Shown here piece by piece: positions 1 to 7,263 of a stretch of DNA of 10,051 bases. Origin of the DNA: an uncultured Blautia sp. (GTDB taxonomy: Bacteria; Bacillota; Clostridia; Lachnospirales; Lachnospiraceae); contig NZ_CAKRXI010000059.1 of assembly GCF_934424005.1 (NCBI RefSeq), positions 1 to 10,051 on the forward strand. Direction: 5' to 3'. Below the pieces are notes generated by a model. It saw nothing but the letters and a program-made list of their open reading frames with translations, was not told the DNA's origin and made no database searches. Both the position numbers and the translations under genes were made by a program. Every line of letters starts with the position of its first letter. The stretch's first letter is position 1.

Positions 1-1736
1 ACAACTTCCATCATAGCTGCGTGGCTGACTGCAAATGCGCCGATACGCAGGAAAGAAAGTGTATTGGAAAGGTAGCTCAGAAGAACTTCGAACAATTCGA
101 AGAAACTCTGTACAAAGAACATACCCTTCTGCTCCGGGAAAATCTCGGATTTTTTCTCGACCATATTGGTCAGTGGCTCCTTCAGGAACATCAGTACAAG
201 CGGTACGCCAAACATAACGACCAGAACAGCTGTTGCCGGAAGTTTCTTACCGGAGATAAACAGACCAACGGTCAGTACTATGGAGCCGTAGAAAACAAGT
301 CCTGCGACTGCGTTGCTGTCAAACCAGGTCTTTTCAGCATCGTGGCGTCGGATGGAATTGATGATGTTGAACACCATACAGATCAGAATGATAAACATAC
401 CAAATCCGATGGCGATCACGAATACCGCATTCAGTCTTCCGACCAGAGGTACATCCATCATCTGATTCATAGGTTTCAGCCATATGGCATGCAGCACATC
501 TTCAAAGCCGAAGAAACTGCCATACATAAATCCGAAGAAAACGGAGAAAACACCGGCACAGCTGATGATTCCGGCAAGATCCATATGCCTGGTTTTATAC
601 AGGATCAGTCCGCCGAGGAAAAGTACCAGTCCCTGACCGACATCACCAAACATTGCTCCGAAGATAAAGGAGTAAGTGATTGCCACGAACCAGGTTGGAT
701 CCATTTCATTGTAGGCAGGCAGACCGTACATTTTGACATACATTTCAAAAGGTTTAAATAGTTTTGGGTTTTTCAGCTTGGTTGGCGGCTTTTTCTTGGC
801 CGGTGCCTGCTGATCTTCGATCAGACAGAAAATCCTGTCGTCATTCTGAATGTCTTTCTGGAATGCGACAGCATCTTTTTCCGTCATCCAGCCGCACAGG
901 ATGTAGAACGTGTTGTTATCACCAGGTGTGCAGGCTGCAAGTTTACGGATATCAAAATTACTGGAGCATGCATCCAGAGCTGCTTTTGCGGAAACAATCT
1001 TTGAAGCATTGTCCAGAAGGAATTTCTGAGCAGCTGCCTTGTTTTCATCCAGAGCTTTATGGATCTCGCGGTGACGGGTATCCAGTTTTTCAAAAGCTTC
1101 TACTGCAGTTCCCTGATATTCATCCGGGATAAAAATACGTTCAAAGTGCATGGAAGAATAAACGGCATGTACTTTGTGTGCCTGATGTTCCGGTACGAAA
1201 TAAACACCGTAAACATACAGATCATCTTCGCCGCATTTGATAAATAAAGTATCCAGATTATCATAGATATATTTTTCAAATTTCTGAAGATACTGTTTTT
1301 CAATGCGTCCGAAACGATAGTGAATATATTTGAATTTCAGAATCTGTGAAACATCAAAATTCAGATTTCGGAACGGACGGATGATCTTCAGCGGATCAAT
1401 GATCTCTGCGTGTTCAGACTGGAGTCTGGATTTTTCTTCTTCCAGGCGCCGGAATCCATCCTGAATCGCCCGGACAGTGAAAATGGCTGTTTCAGTATCC
1501 ATTGGTTCAGGAATTAGCTGAGATGGGTTTTCCAGTTGTTCGTAGAAGCTGTCGATTGTCGACAGAGCTTCTCTGTAAGGGTTGATTTCCAGAAACGGTG
1601 ACAGACTGGCTACTTCCGTGAGCTCGGAGAGAGCATTTTCCAGATGAATCTCATATTTGGAAAGATAAGTCTCTGTCATTCTGTCAATATCCGTTTTTGG
1701 CCCGGTGATGCTTAAAAATTTCATTTTTTCAATCAT
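1..1736 (-). CDS. ntpI: V/A-type ATP synthase subunit I (a-type membrane subunit), C-terminus cut by window edge
   Basis: This is the membrane stator subunit of the V/A-type rotary ATPase. It forms the ion half-channels beside the K ring and anchors the peripheral stalks. About 578 codons are visible. A soluble N-terminal half of about 345 residues (reading MIEKMKFLSITGP at the start) is followed by the family signature YGLPAYNEMDPT and FGAMFGDVGQG (near residues 335-370), then several hydrophobic segments. The last visible part, LSFLRIGAFAVSHAAMM, holds Arg564 (codon at 47-45), which aligns with the essential channel arginine of a-type subunits (Vph1 Arg735). Family members are about 640-660 residues, so roughly 70-80 are missing beyond position 1. 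I chose the ATG at 1736 because CGGGAGGT lies 6 nt upstream. The ATG at 1742 would abut that site. It starts 20 bp after subunit C ends, in the same operon. Confidence 0.95.
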   Translation of the reverse strand, partial: MIEKMKFLSITGPKTDIDRMTETYLSKYEIHLENALSELTEVASLSPFLEINPYREALSTIDSFYEQLENPSQLIPEPMDTETAIFTVRAIQDGFRRLEEEKSRLQSEHAEIIDPLKIIRPFRNLNFDVSQILKFKYIHYRFGRIEKQYLQKFEKYIYDNLDTLFIKCGEDDLYVYGVYFVPEHQAHKVHAVYSSMHFERIFIPDEYQGTAVEAFEKLDTRHREIHKALDENKAAAQKFLLDNASKIVSAKAALDACSSNFDIRKLAACTPGDNNTFYILCGWMTEKDAVAFQKDIQNDDRIFCLIEDQQAPAKKKPPTKLKNPKLFKPFEMYVKMYGLPAYNEMDPTWFVAITYSFIFGAMFGDVGQGLVLFLGGLILYKTRHMDLAGIISCAGVFSVFFGFMYGSFFGFEDVLHAIWLKPMNQMMDVPLVGRLNAVFVIAIGFGMFIILICMVFNIINSIRRHDAEKTWFDSNAVAGLVFYGSIVLTVGLFISGKKLPATAVLVVMFGVPLVLMFLKEPLTNMVEKKSEIFPEQKGMFFVQSFFELFEVLLSYLSNTLSFLRIGAFAVSHAAMMEV

Positions 1737-1756
1737 TACCATACCTCCCGGGATAG

Positions 1757-2800
1757 TTAATTGTTGCGAATATACTGCATTGCTTCGTCTGGTGCCACAC
1801 CATAACGAATGCATTCAATGGCGATGGTCAGGCGGTTTACTTCATGCTCTTTGTGATACATATAGGAATAAAGCATTGCCACGGAATATGGATCTTTGCG
1901 TGCTTCTTTTTCCAGTGTGCTTCGAAGCATGTAGTTATAAAATTCTTCCAGATTGTGAGCAGAAAGATGGTCATATTTTCTGCCGTAATATGTTTTGCGG
2001 AAAATCTGCTGTGCTTCTTCGTAAGTGGAAGCTTCCACGATTGCAGTAATCTCTTCTTTTTTTAGTTTGTAGTTCATGGGAATCAGCAGAGCATAGATAT
2101 CTGCGGGTGCCATGTTAAAAAACTGCTTGGAACGAAAGATGAACTGCAGATTCAGCATATCGAATTTCTCTCCATAGGCCATGGTGATCTGTTTCAGATC
2201 TTTGCCGGAGAAAAGTTTCTTACGTACATTCCAGATCATGGAAAAATAATAAAGATCCAGAGCCATTCCATAGTCAAAAAGAAGAGCCGTATCGTGATTC
2301 TGAATTCTGGAAAGAGGTACGTAAAACTCATTTCCCTTCAGGGCAGCTATAAATTCATCCATGGTCTTGCAGACAGTCAGCCTGTCCAGATCGAGATTGG
2401 AATGTCTGCGGAAAAATTCGTGGTAAGGAGAAATGTCCACAGGATCTGTGTCGCGATGATCGAACAGATTTGTCATAAGTTCTTTCAACACACGAATCTC
2501 ATAACGTCTGGAATAAAGATCCAGAAACTTACGCTGCTCGGGATTAGAGAATTGATAGATCTTTGAAAAATCTGCAAAAATGGAGACTTTGAGTAATTTC
2601 TCTATTTGACCGCGATGCAGAGAATTTTCATCAAGATCAGCCCATGCTCTGGCATATTCCGGAGTACGTTTCAACCAGGCTGCGGCATGTGAGACGCTGG
2701 TGAACTGAAGCATTTCCTGAATTTCTGATTCAGATATCAGTTTACTCTGCATGGCACGGATCTTTGTTGATATTCCGCTGTAGGAAAGGAGTCTTCCCAT
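1757..2800 (-). CDS. ntpC: V/A-type ATP synthase subunit C
   Basis: This 347-residue protein belongs to the AC39/subunit d family (vATP-synt_AC39). It is the funnel-shaped socket that couples the central stalk of the catalytic V1/A1 sector to the membrane rotor ring. The N-terminus MGRLLSYSGISTKIRAM is characteristic of clostridial subunit C, and the rest is a mostly helical soluble protein with no membrane segment. Length is normal for the family (about 330-350). The start at 2800 is supported by an AAAGGGGTGAT ribosome binding site that overlaps the TGA of the upstream stalk gene. The gap between the two genes is 15 bp, and the gap to subunit I downstream is 20 bp. The three genes are therefore almost certainly co-transcribed and perhaps translationally coupled. 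Neighbours and sequence both support the assignment. Confidence 0.95.
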   Translation of the reverse strand: MGRLLSYSGISTKIRAMQSKLISESEIQEMLQFTSVSHAAAWLKRTPEYARAWADLDENSLHRGQIEKLLKVSIFADFSKIYQFSNPEQRKFLDLYSRRYEIRVLKELMTNLFDHRDTDPVDISPYHEFFRRHSNLDLDRLTVCKTMDEFIAALKGNEFYVPLSRIQNHDTALLFDYGMALDLYYFSMIWNVRKKLFSGKDLKQITMAYGEKFDMLNLQFIFRSKQFFNMAPADIYALLIPMNYKLKKEEITAIVEASTYEEAQQIFRKTYYGRKYDHLSAHNLEEFYNYMLRSTLEKEARKDPYSVAMLYSYMYHKEHEVNRLTIAIECIRYGVAPDEAMQYIRNN

Positions 2801-2815
2801 ATCGGATCACCCCTT

Positions 2816-3127
2816 TCAGTATCTGAGAAGCTGCTGGAATAAGTTTTCTGCCAGCTGCTGGTGATTCTGCCTGTAATACGTATCCAGATCTTCAAGCTGC
2901 TGTTCGGTCCTGTGACGGAGAGACGTCAGTTCCTGATCCTTCTGAGCTTCCAGATTATCCTTCAGCTCCTGTATTTTACGGTTGGTTTCCTGTTCCAGTT
3001 CTGCGTCAAAGTTCCTGCACTGCTGTTCCATTTCTGCCGAAAGGGCGGCTTTGGTTCTGTCTGCATCTTCCATGATGCGCTGCGCTGTGATTTCAATCTC
3101 AGATAACTTATTAAGTATCTGTTCCAT
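2816..3127 (-). CDS. V/A-type ATPase peripheral-stalk coiled-coil subunit (G/H/NtpF-like)
   Basis: This is a 103-residue, highly charged protein rich in Glu, Gln, Lys and Asp. It has heptad-like leucine and isoleucine spacing over nearly its whole length and no membrane segment, so it should be one long coiled coil. In V/A-type ATPase operons a protein of this size and type at the promoter-proximal position, just before C and I, is normally the peripheral-stalk subunit (NtpF in Enterococcus hirae, subunit H/G elsewhere). It pairs with subunit E to hold the catalytic head against rotation. Assignment rests mainly on position and coiled-coil character, because stalk subunits diverge quickly. 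The start at 3127 follows AAGGAGGGGG with good spacing. It is the first gene of the operon, with a 138-bp AT-rich gap upstream. Confidence 0.82.
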   Translation of the reverse strand: MEQILNKLSEIEITAQRIMEDADRTKAALSAEMEQQCRNFDAELEQETNRKIQELKDNLEAQKDQELTSLRHRTEQQLEDLDTYYRQNHQQLAENLFQQLLRY

Positions 3128-3163
3128 ATTCCCCCTCCTTTTCTATGATTTTTTTGGAACTTT

Positions 3164-3197
3164 ATCATATAATACACCTTTCGTTAAATAATTGCCA
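3164..3197 (-). promoter_or_regulatory. Candidate promoter of the V/A-ATPase operon
   Basis: On the minus strand TGGCAA (3197-3192) and TATTAT (3174-3169) are 17 bp apart. A second possible -10, TATGAT, sits at 3169-3164. Transcription would begin about 30 nt before the stalk-subunit start. The -35 is weak (3 of 6), so the exact site is uncertain. A promoter somewhere in 3128-3265 is expected because yfhO upstream ends at 3266. Confidence 0.3.
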
Positions 3198-3265
3198 TAC
3201 GAAATTGCACAATGAAAGGTTAAAATCTTTTGAAAAAATCAAATAATTTAACAAAAACAGCCATT

Positions 3266-5842
3266 TTAATTTTGAATCTGTTTTTTTCTGAAAATCATAT
3301 ACCAGAGAAGGAAAAATAACAGTGCCGAACCAGAGATGGCCAGACCGATATAAAAAGTATGTGGAACATATCGCAGTTCAATTTTACAGCTATCTGTATC
3401 TGTGGGAAGTTTTACTCCAAGTAGTGTATCTGCAAGTTTTACAGTGGTAGACCGTTGGTCATCTACGTAGATTTCCCAGTCTGTATCATAAGGAATCGTA
3501 AAAAGTGCAATAGGTTTTGCCTGGGTGTTTTTTACAAATCCTGTGATGTGATCGTCACTGAAAGAAGTAATCTGCATAGAATTATCCTGCATGGATGAAA
3601 AGAACTTTTCAAACGCAGAAGAATTCTGGTATGCGATGCAGAAGCTGTTCAGGGCAGATTTAGAAGTCTGCGGAACGATCCGGACATGTACGGTTTCTCC
3701 TTTGTCAAATGAACCGATGGAGGTAATCTGATAGGAAGGGTTAAAAACATTGATTTCTTTGTCATTTACATACATTTTGAGCCGACAATAAGCCGGAGCA
3801 TCAATGTAACAGAAAACGGGTTCATTTGAGGCAGCAGTGAAAGTGTAGTCAAAGAAGGCCTCCTGTTCAGTATCAATAATGCGGTATGGATAGAGGGCAC
3901 CTTCTTTAACACGTAGATTATGCAAAACAGGTGTCAGAGTTTGTGTGTCAAAAATGTTTTCAGAGGAATCATTCTGCATACAGCTGAAAAGTTGATTCTG
4001 CGTTTCAAAAGGCTGACGGGGCTTCTGCACTGTCGGGTGAAATGCTTCAGCGGAGGAATCGGCGGTCATTCCAAGAGTAAGTGCGTATGGATTTTTATAA
4101 ATATAAATATCACCAATCTGTCTGACAAGATGGTATGGTTCGGAGAGCGTATGGTAGGAAAGCAGGTAGCGGATACCAAAAAAACAATTCATTGTATCAA
4201 ATGTGGTGTTATAGTAGCCGCTGTAGGCAAATGTGCGTGGGAAACCTAATGCTTCCAGAAAATCAAGCACCTGTGTGGTTTCGGAAGAACTGAAATGTGA
4301 CAGCCCGGCATAATCGAGCAGCATTGGGTCATTTGCTCTCTGGCGGAAATCTTTTTCTATCCGGTAAAAATCTGTATCATTTGTTCTGAGCCAGGAAAGT
4401 ACCTCAGAGGTATCATTGACAAATGTCTGAAAATCGGAAGTGTCTTTATAAGTGTAGCAGGACAGATACTGAACACCATTTCCAGTCAGATCCAGCATAC
4501 ACAGGAGAGTCATAAAGACTATAAAAATTTGTTTTCGACAGTAAATATATGCAGTCAGAAAAATGGCAGAAACAAAAATGATTCCTGCGTTGAGAAGATA
4601 TCTGCCTGTGGTCATGCCGGGGGAGACTTTTTGCATCAGTACCAGTATGGACACGATCAGAACTCCTGCAATGGCAGCTGGATACCAGATTCTGACAGTA
4701 CCGGCATCCAGGTATTCCAGGCTGTACCATGCAGTCAGGATCAGCAGGAACGAAAAGAGAAAACTGTAGCGGTACGGGAAACTGGACGGGGGATTGAAAC
4801 CATGCCATACCAGATTGAAAATCTGAAAATAAAAGGAAAGACAGAGCGTAACTAACAGAAAACCGGCACCGAGTTTCTTGCGCAGTCCAATACGGGAATT
4901 CATGAAAAACAGAATGCAGAGAAAAAGAATCATAATTCCACAGAAGATATTTGGCAGACCTGAAACAGTGTTGTTTTTGAAGTAGAAGCAACCATTGAGA
5001 AATCTGGTAAAAAAATCTCTCCAGCTGAAATTGCCGGAAAAAGTAAAAAGAGAAGTGTCAAAAGCGGCTTTTCCACCGGATAATCCTTTTAGCGTTGGCA
5101 GGAGAATGAACATGGAAAGAAGACCGGCAACCAGGGAAGCCAGTCCATAACTGAAAAATATAGAAAAATCGCGGATCAGTTGCTTTTTTTGTACTGCGCA
5201 GAGGGTACAGAAATATAAAACAGAAAAAATACACAGCATAAAACCGATATAGTAATTAAAAAGAATGGCAAAGCCCAGACTGAGTGTGTAAAGAGCGGGA
5301 AAACGCCCTTCCAGAATCCGGTGAATGCCAAGTATGATGAGCGGAAGTAGAATAATACTGTCCAGCCACATCAGATGGAAAAAATATGCCATATTGTAAG
5401 CCATCAATGCGTAGGAAACAGAAAAAATCAGGCCAGACGGTCTGACGCGGGCACTGAGATGACTGATCAAAAAGTAGAATGCCAGACTACAGAGACTGAT
5501 CTTGATAAGAATCAGAAGTTCAATTGCCTGTGGAAGCCATGCAGTTCTGAAAAAAAGCAGAATAAAGTTCAGAGGGCTCATCAGGTAATAGGCATATAAA
5601 CTGAGCATTTCACCTCCGAATGTTTTGGAAAAAGTATAAAAGATACTATGGTTTCCTTTATAAATCTCTCTGAGATAAGAGAAAAACTGGACGTACTGAT
5701 TTTCAAGATCTGACGTGAGAATGGTTTTTGTACCAAACGGCCAGATGCCTGTTATGGCCAGAATGATGATCATAAGAATAAAGGGAATAAAAAAAGCTCC
5801 TGCGTAGCAGCAGAATGTGAAAGTCCGGTTATTTTTTTTCAT
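3266..5842 (-). CDS. YfhO-family multi-pass membrane protein (putative envelope glycosyltransferase)
   Basis: The protein has 858 residues, close to Bacillus subtilis YfhO. It begins with a signal-anchor-like membrane segment (about residues 10-33). A first extracytoplasmic loop with the family-typical DLENQYVQFF (45-54) follows, then about a dozen hydrophobic segments to about residue 440. A long polar extracytoplasmic region (about 455-828) comes next, then a final membrane helix before the basic tail RKKQIQN. YfhO proteins resemble GT-C glycosyltransferases. Characterised members add sugars from lipid carriers to lipoteichoic acid outside the membrane. The acceptor here is unknown, and no CsbB-like partner is in the window. 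The start is the ATG at 5842 with GGAGG 6 nt upstream. The TTG at 5869 only extends the frame back through the ribosome binding site and the promoter. It is monocistronic by appearance. Confidence 0.9.
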   Translation of the reverse strand: MKKNNRTFTFCCYAGAFFIPFILMIIILAITGIWPFGTKTILTSDLENQYVQFFSYLREIYKGNHSIFYTFSKTFGGEMLSLYAYYLMSPLNFILLFFRTAWLPQAIELLILIKISLCSLAFYFLISHLSARVRPSGLIFSVSYALMAYNMAYFFHLMWLDSIILLPLIILGIHRILEGRFPALYTLSLGFAILFNYYIGFMLCIFSVLYFCTLCAVQKKQLIRDFSIFFSYGLASLVAGLLSMFILLPTLKGLSGGKAAFDTSLFTFSGNFSWRDFFTRFLNGCFYFKNNTVSGLPNIFCGIMILFLCILFFMNSRIGLRKKLGAGFLLVTLCLSFYFQIFNLVWHGFNPPSSFPYRYSFLFSFLLILTAWYSLEYLDAGTVRIWYPAAIAGVLIVSILVLMQKVSPGMTTGRYLLNAGIIFVSAIFLTAYIYCRKQIFIVFMTLLCMLDLTGNGVQYLSCYTYKDTSDFQTFVNDTSEVLSWLRTNDTDFYRIEKDFRQRANDPMLLDYAGLSHFSSSETTQVLDFLEALGFPRTFAYSGYYNTTFDTMNCFFGIRYLLSYHTLSEPYHLVRQIGDIYIYKNPYALTLGMTADSSAEAFHPTVQKPRQPFETQNQLFSCMQNDSSENIFDTQTLTPVLHNLRVKEGALYPYRIIDTEQEAFFDYTFTAASNEPVFCYIDAPAYCRLKMYVNDKEINVFNPSYQITSIGSFDKGETVHVRIVPQTSKSALNSFCIAYQNSSAFEKFFSSMQDNSMQITSFSDDHITGFVKNTQAKPIALFTIPYDTDWEIYVDDQRSTTVKLADTLLGVKLPTDTDSCKIELRYVPHTFYIGLAISGSALLFFLLWYMIFRKKQIQN

Positions 5843-5868
5843 GGTATACCTCCGTCTGGAATGACGCA

Positions 5869-5877
5869 ATTATAGCA
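5869..5877 (-). promoter_or_regulatory. Extended -10 promoter of the yfhO-family gene
   Basis: The minus strand reads TGCTATAAT (5877-5869), a perfect TATAAT with the upstream TG of an extended -10 element. No good -35 is visible at 16-19 bp, which is common for extended -10 promoters. Transcription should start near 5862. That gives a leader of only about 20 nt containing the GGAGG at 5853-5849, and it excludes the TTG at 5869 as the start codon. Confidence 0.65.
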
Positions 5878-5968
5878 TATACAGATGTAGGGGATGTTAT
5901 GATTTTATTAAAAGAAAAAGACGATATTATTTACGGTACGGGCAAAGACAGAATACAGGCGTTCTAGC

Positions 5969-5997
5969 TTGATGTTGACGGATGAATCATGTATGAT
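5969..5997 (+). promoter_or_regulatory. trmB promoter
   Basis: TTGATG (5969-5974) and TATGAT (5992-5997) are separated by 17 bp, a good sigma-A-type match (4/6 and 5/6). The predicted start near 6004 gives a leader of about 48 nt. AGGAGA at 6038-6043 is the trmB ribosome binding site, 8 nt before the ATG. A second TTGACG at 5975 is too close to the -10 to serve as its -35. Confidence 0.6.
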
Positions 5998-6051
5998 AGA
6001 AGGCAGAGTTGCCGAAAATGCAATACAGATTGAAAACAGGAGAATTATTTT

Positions 6052-6714
6052 ATGAGATTAAGAAATATACCTGGTGCAAAAGATGCCATTACAGGAAGTA
6101 GTTATGTTGTACAGAATCCTGAAGAGTGGAAAGGTAAATGGAACCAGTGTTTTACAAAAGAACAACCGCTTCATATAGAGGTTGGAATGGGAAAAGGCCG
6201 TTTTTTGATGGATATGGCGAGACTTCATCCGGAAATCAATTATGTAGGAATTGAGATGTATGACAGTGTCCTGCTGCGTGCTTTACAGAAGAGAGAAAGA
6301 ATGGAAGCAGATGGAGAAAAACTGGATAATCTGAAGTTTATGTGTATTGATGCAAGGATCCTTCCGGATATTTTTGAAAAAGGAGAGGTACAACGTATTT
6401 ATCTGAATTTTTCTGATCCGTGGCCAAAGGCACGTCATGCAAAAAGAAGACTGACCTCCAGAGAATTTCTGGCTCGTTACAGTCAGATTCTGACAACCGG
6501 TGAAACGGTAGAATTTAAAACGGACAATAAAGATCTGTTTGAATTTTCCCTCGAGGAAGTGACAGAAGCGGAAGACTGGACTCTTCTGGCACATACCTTT
6601 GATCTGCACCACCAGGAGGATATGATGGTGGGAAATGTCATGACGGAATATGAAGAAAAGTTTTCTTCTATGGGAAATCCCATCTGCAAGCTGATTGCAC
6701 GATGTGAGAAATAA
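6052..6714 (+). CDS. trmB: tRNA (guanine-N7)-methyltransferase TrmB
   Basis: TrmB transfers a methyl group from S-adenosylmethionine to N7 of guanine 46 in the variable loop of many tRNAs, in the cytoplasm. The 220-residue protein has full family length. Visible motifs are the SAM-binding EVGMGKGRF (43-51), the acidic GIEMYD (66-71), CIDAR (98-102), the signature SDPWPKARHAKRRL (121-134), FKTDN (155-159) and the C-terminal TEYEEKF...GNPI (198-211). All expected catalytic and tRNA-binding positions seem intact. The start ATG follows AGGAGA by 8 nt and has its own promoter. It may be co-transcribed with the small cysteine-rich ORF 41 bp downstream, since I see no terminator between them. The encoded substrate class, a tRNA gene, lies 350 bp downstream, but that is probably coincidence. 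Confidence 0.97.
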   Translation: MRLRNIPGAKDAITGSSYVVQNPEEWKGKWNQCFTKEQPLHIEVGMGKGRFLMDMARLHPEINYVGIEMYDSVLLRALQKRERMEADGEKLDNLKFMCIDARILPDIFEKGEVQRIYLNFSDPWPKARHAKRRLTSREFLARYSQILTTGETVEFKTDNKDLFEFSLEEVTEAEDWTLLAHTFDLHHQEDMMVGNVMTEYEEKFSSMGNPICKLIARCEK

Positions 6715-6738
6715 CTGCATATTAATATAGAAAGAATG

Positions 6739-6770
6739 ATCCGGACAGGAAATGAATGTACTGTCCGGAT
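6739..6770 (+). promoter_or_regulatory. Perfect 10-bp inverted repeat around the start of the small Cys-rich ORF
   Basis: ATCCGGACAG (6739-6748) and CTGTCCGGAT (6761-6770) form a perfect 10-bp stem with a 12-nt loop, 24 nt after the trmB stop. The loop holds half of the AGGA ribosome binding site and the ATG at 6756. No U-tract follows, so it is not an ordinary terminator. It may control translation of the downstream ORF or protect the trmB 3' end, and neither is shown. Confidence 0.6.
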
Positions 6771-6974
6771 GGAAGCTACAGGGGTGGTAACTGCATGGGC
6801 TGCAAGAAAGGAAACTGCCGCCGACAGGCATTGCTCGCACAGTTCTGCTATGAGCATCGGAAATTTGAATGCTGCATGCGAAAAATTCATAAAAATGCGG
6901 AAGAACTGTGTAAAATACTGGATTCCATGCCGCCGAAAAAAGAGAAGAAAAAGGAGAAAATAAAAAATAATTAA
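6756..6974 (+). CDS. Small cysteine-rich basic protein, unrecognised
   Basis: This 72-residue ORF encodes a protein I cannot assign. It has eight cysteines (residues 3, 13, 16, 21, 31, 39, 40, 52), including CxxCxxxxC at 13-21 and CYEH at 31-34. A central amphipathic stretch (about 41-58) follows, then a lysine/glutamate tail (60-70). There is no signal peptide or membrane segment. The cysteine and histidine pattern suggests a metal-binding (zinc or Fe-S) cytoplasmic mini-protein, which is inference. Two starts are possible. The ATG at 6756 has AGGA 5 nt upstream and gives all eight cysteines. The ATG at 6795 has AGGGGTGG 7 nt upstream and would give 59 residues with six cysteines. It lies 41 bp after trmB in the same direction, probably on the same transcript. 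A stop codon directly precedes the first start. Confidence 0.6.
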   Translation: MYCPDGSYRGGNCMGCKKGNCRRQALLAQFCYEHRKFECCMRKIHKNAEELCKILDSMPPKKEKKKEKIKNN

Positions 6975-6992
6975 AAAAATTATAAATTTTTT
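6974..6992 (+). terminator. Weak A/T-only hairpin after the small ORF
   Basis: AAAAAATT (6974-6981) and AATTTTTT (6985-6992) form an 8-bp stem with a 3-nt loop, overlapping the stop codon region of the small ORF and ending just before the tRNA promoter. An all-A/U stem is a poor terminator, but its run of T residues and position fit the end of the trmB transcript. Confidence 0.3.
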
Positions 6993-6993
6993 C

Positions 6994-7022
6994 TTGACTT
7001 TTAGTCCGGGGTTTCATATAAT
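6994..7022 (+). promoter_or_regulatory. tRNA-Lys promoter
   Basis: TTGACT (6994-6999) and TATAAT (7017-7022) are exactly 17 bp apart, 11 of 12 consensus positions. This is the strongest promoter in the window, as expected for a stable RNA gene. Transcription should start near 7029, giving a pre-tRNA leader of about 37 nt. Confidence 0.85.
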
Positions 7023-7065
7023 AGTTTTTGCGTTGAGAAAATAAACGCGAAACTTTATATGATAT

Positions 7066-7138
7066 GCGCTTTTAGCTCAGTTGGTAGAGCACCTGACTCT
7101 TAATCAGGGTGTCCAGGGTTCGAGCCCCTGAAGGCGCA
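7066..7138 (+). tRNA. tRNA-Lys (anticodon CTT)
   Basis: The 73-nt cloverleaf is complete. The acceptor stem GCGCTTT pairs with AAGGCGC (7131-7137, one G-U), with discriminator A at 7138. The D arm has the GCTCAGTTGGTAGAGC pattern. The anticodon stem CCTGA/TCAGG encloses the loop CTCTTAA, giving anticodon CTT, which reads AAG lysine codons. The T arm holds GGTTCGAGCCC. The CCA end is not encoded, since CTA follows. It stands alone, with its own promoter and terminator. Its variable loop carries a G at the position normally methylated by TrmB. Confidence 0.97.
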
Positions 7139-7144
7139 CTAAGG

Positions 7145-7195
7145 ACACTGTTTTTGCGGACATTGTGATTGCCGCGGGGACGGTGTTTTTTCTTT
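7145..7195 (+). terminator. tRNA-Lys rho-independent terminator
   Basis: ACACTGTTTTTGCGG (7145-7159) pairs with CCGCGGGGACGGTGT (7172-7186) over 15 positions, five of them G-U pairs, with a 12-nt loop. A run of T residues follows (7187-7195). It starts 7 nt after the tRNA 3' end. Confidence 0.75.
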
Positions 7196-7214
7196 ATATA
7201 ATATGATTGAGAAT

Positions 7215-7263
7215 AAAGGTGTCCAGGATTCTGAGTACATATCAGACAAGCCTGGACACCTTT
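7215..7263. terminator. Bidirectional-looking hairpin between tRNA-Lys and the DUF554 gene
   Basis: AAAGGTGTCCAGG (7215-7227) and CCTGGACACCTTT (7251-7263) form a perfect 13-bp stem. CTGA/TCAG (7231-7234 and 7242-7245) can pair inside the loop. It begins directly at the stop codon of the minus-strand DUF554 gene. The plus strand ends in TTTTT and the minus strand in TTTATT, so it could stop transcription from both sides. Confidence 0.75.

Noticed and set aside
21..761. 246-codon open frame on the plus strand inside the subunit I gene
   Set aside because: It is antisense to subunit I, which shows clear conserved motifs on the minus strand. The plus-strand translation is rich in His, Gln and Cys with no domain pattern and no ribosome binding site.
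3211..3265. Terminator after the YfhO-family gene
   Set aside because: GTTAAA/TTTAAC and TTG/CAA could pair, but the stem is short, A/T-only and has large loops. I would not call it a terminator from sequence alone.
5843..5869. TTG at 5869 as start of the YfhO-family protein
   Set aside because: The extra codons translate the ribosome binding site and begin inside the TATAAT. The ATG at 5842 has GGAGG at ideal spacing.
6283..7017. Long minus-strand open frame across trmB and the small ORF
   Set aside because: It is the shadow of trmB: Phe/Ser/Cys/His-rich, without a ribosome binding site, and it extends into the tRNA promoter.
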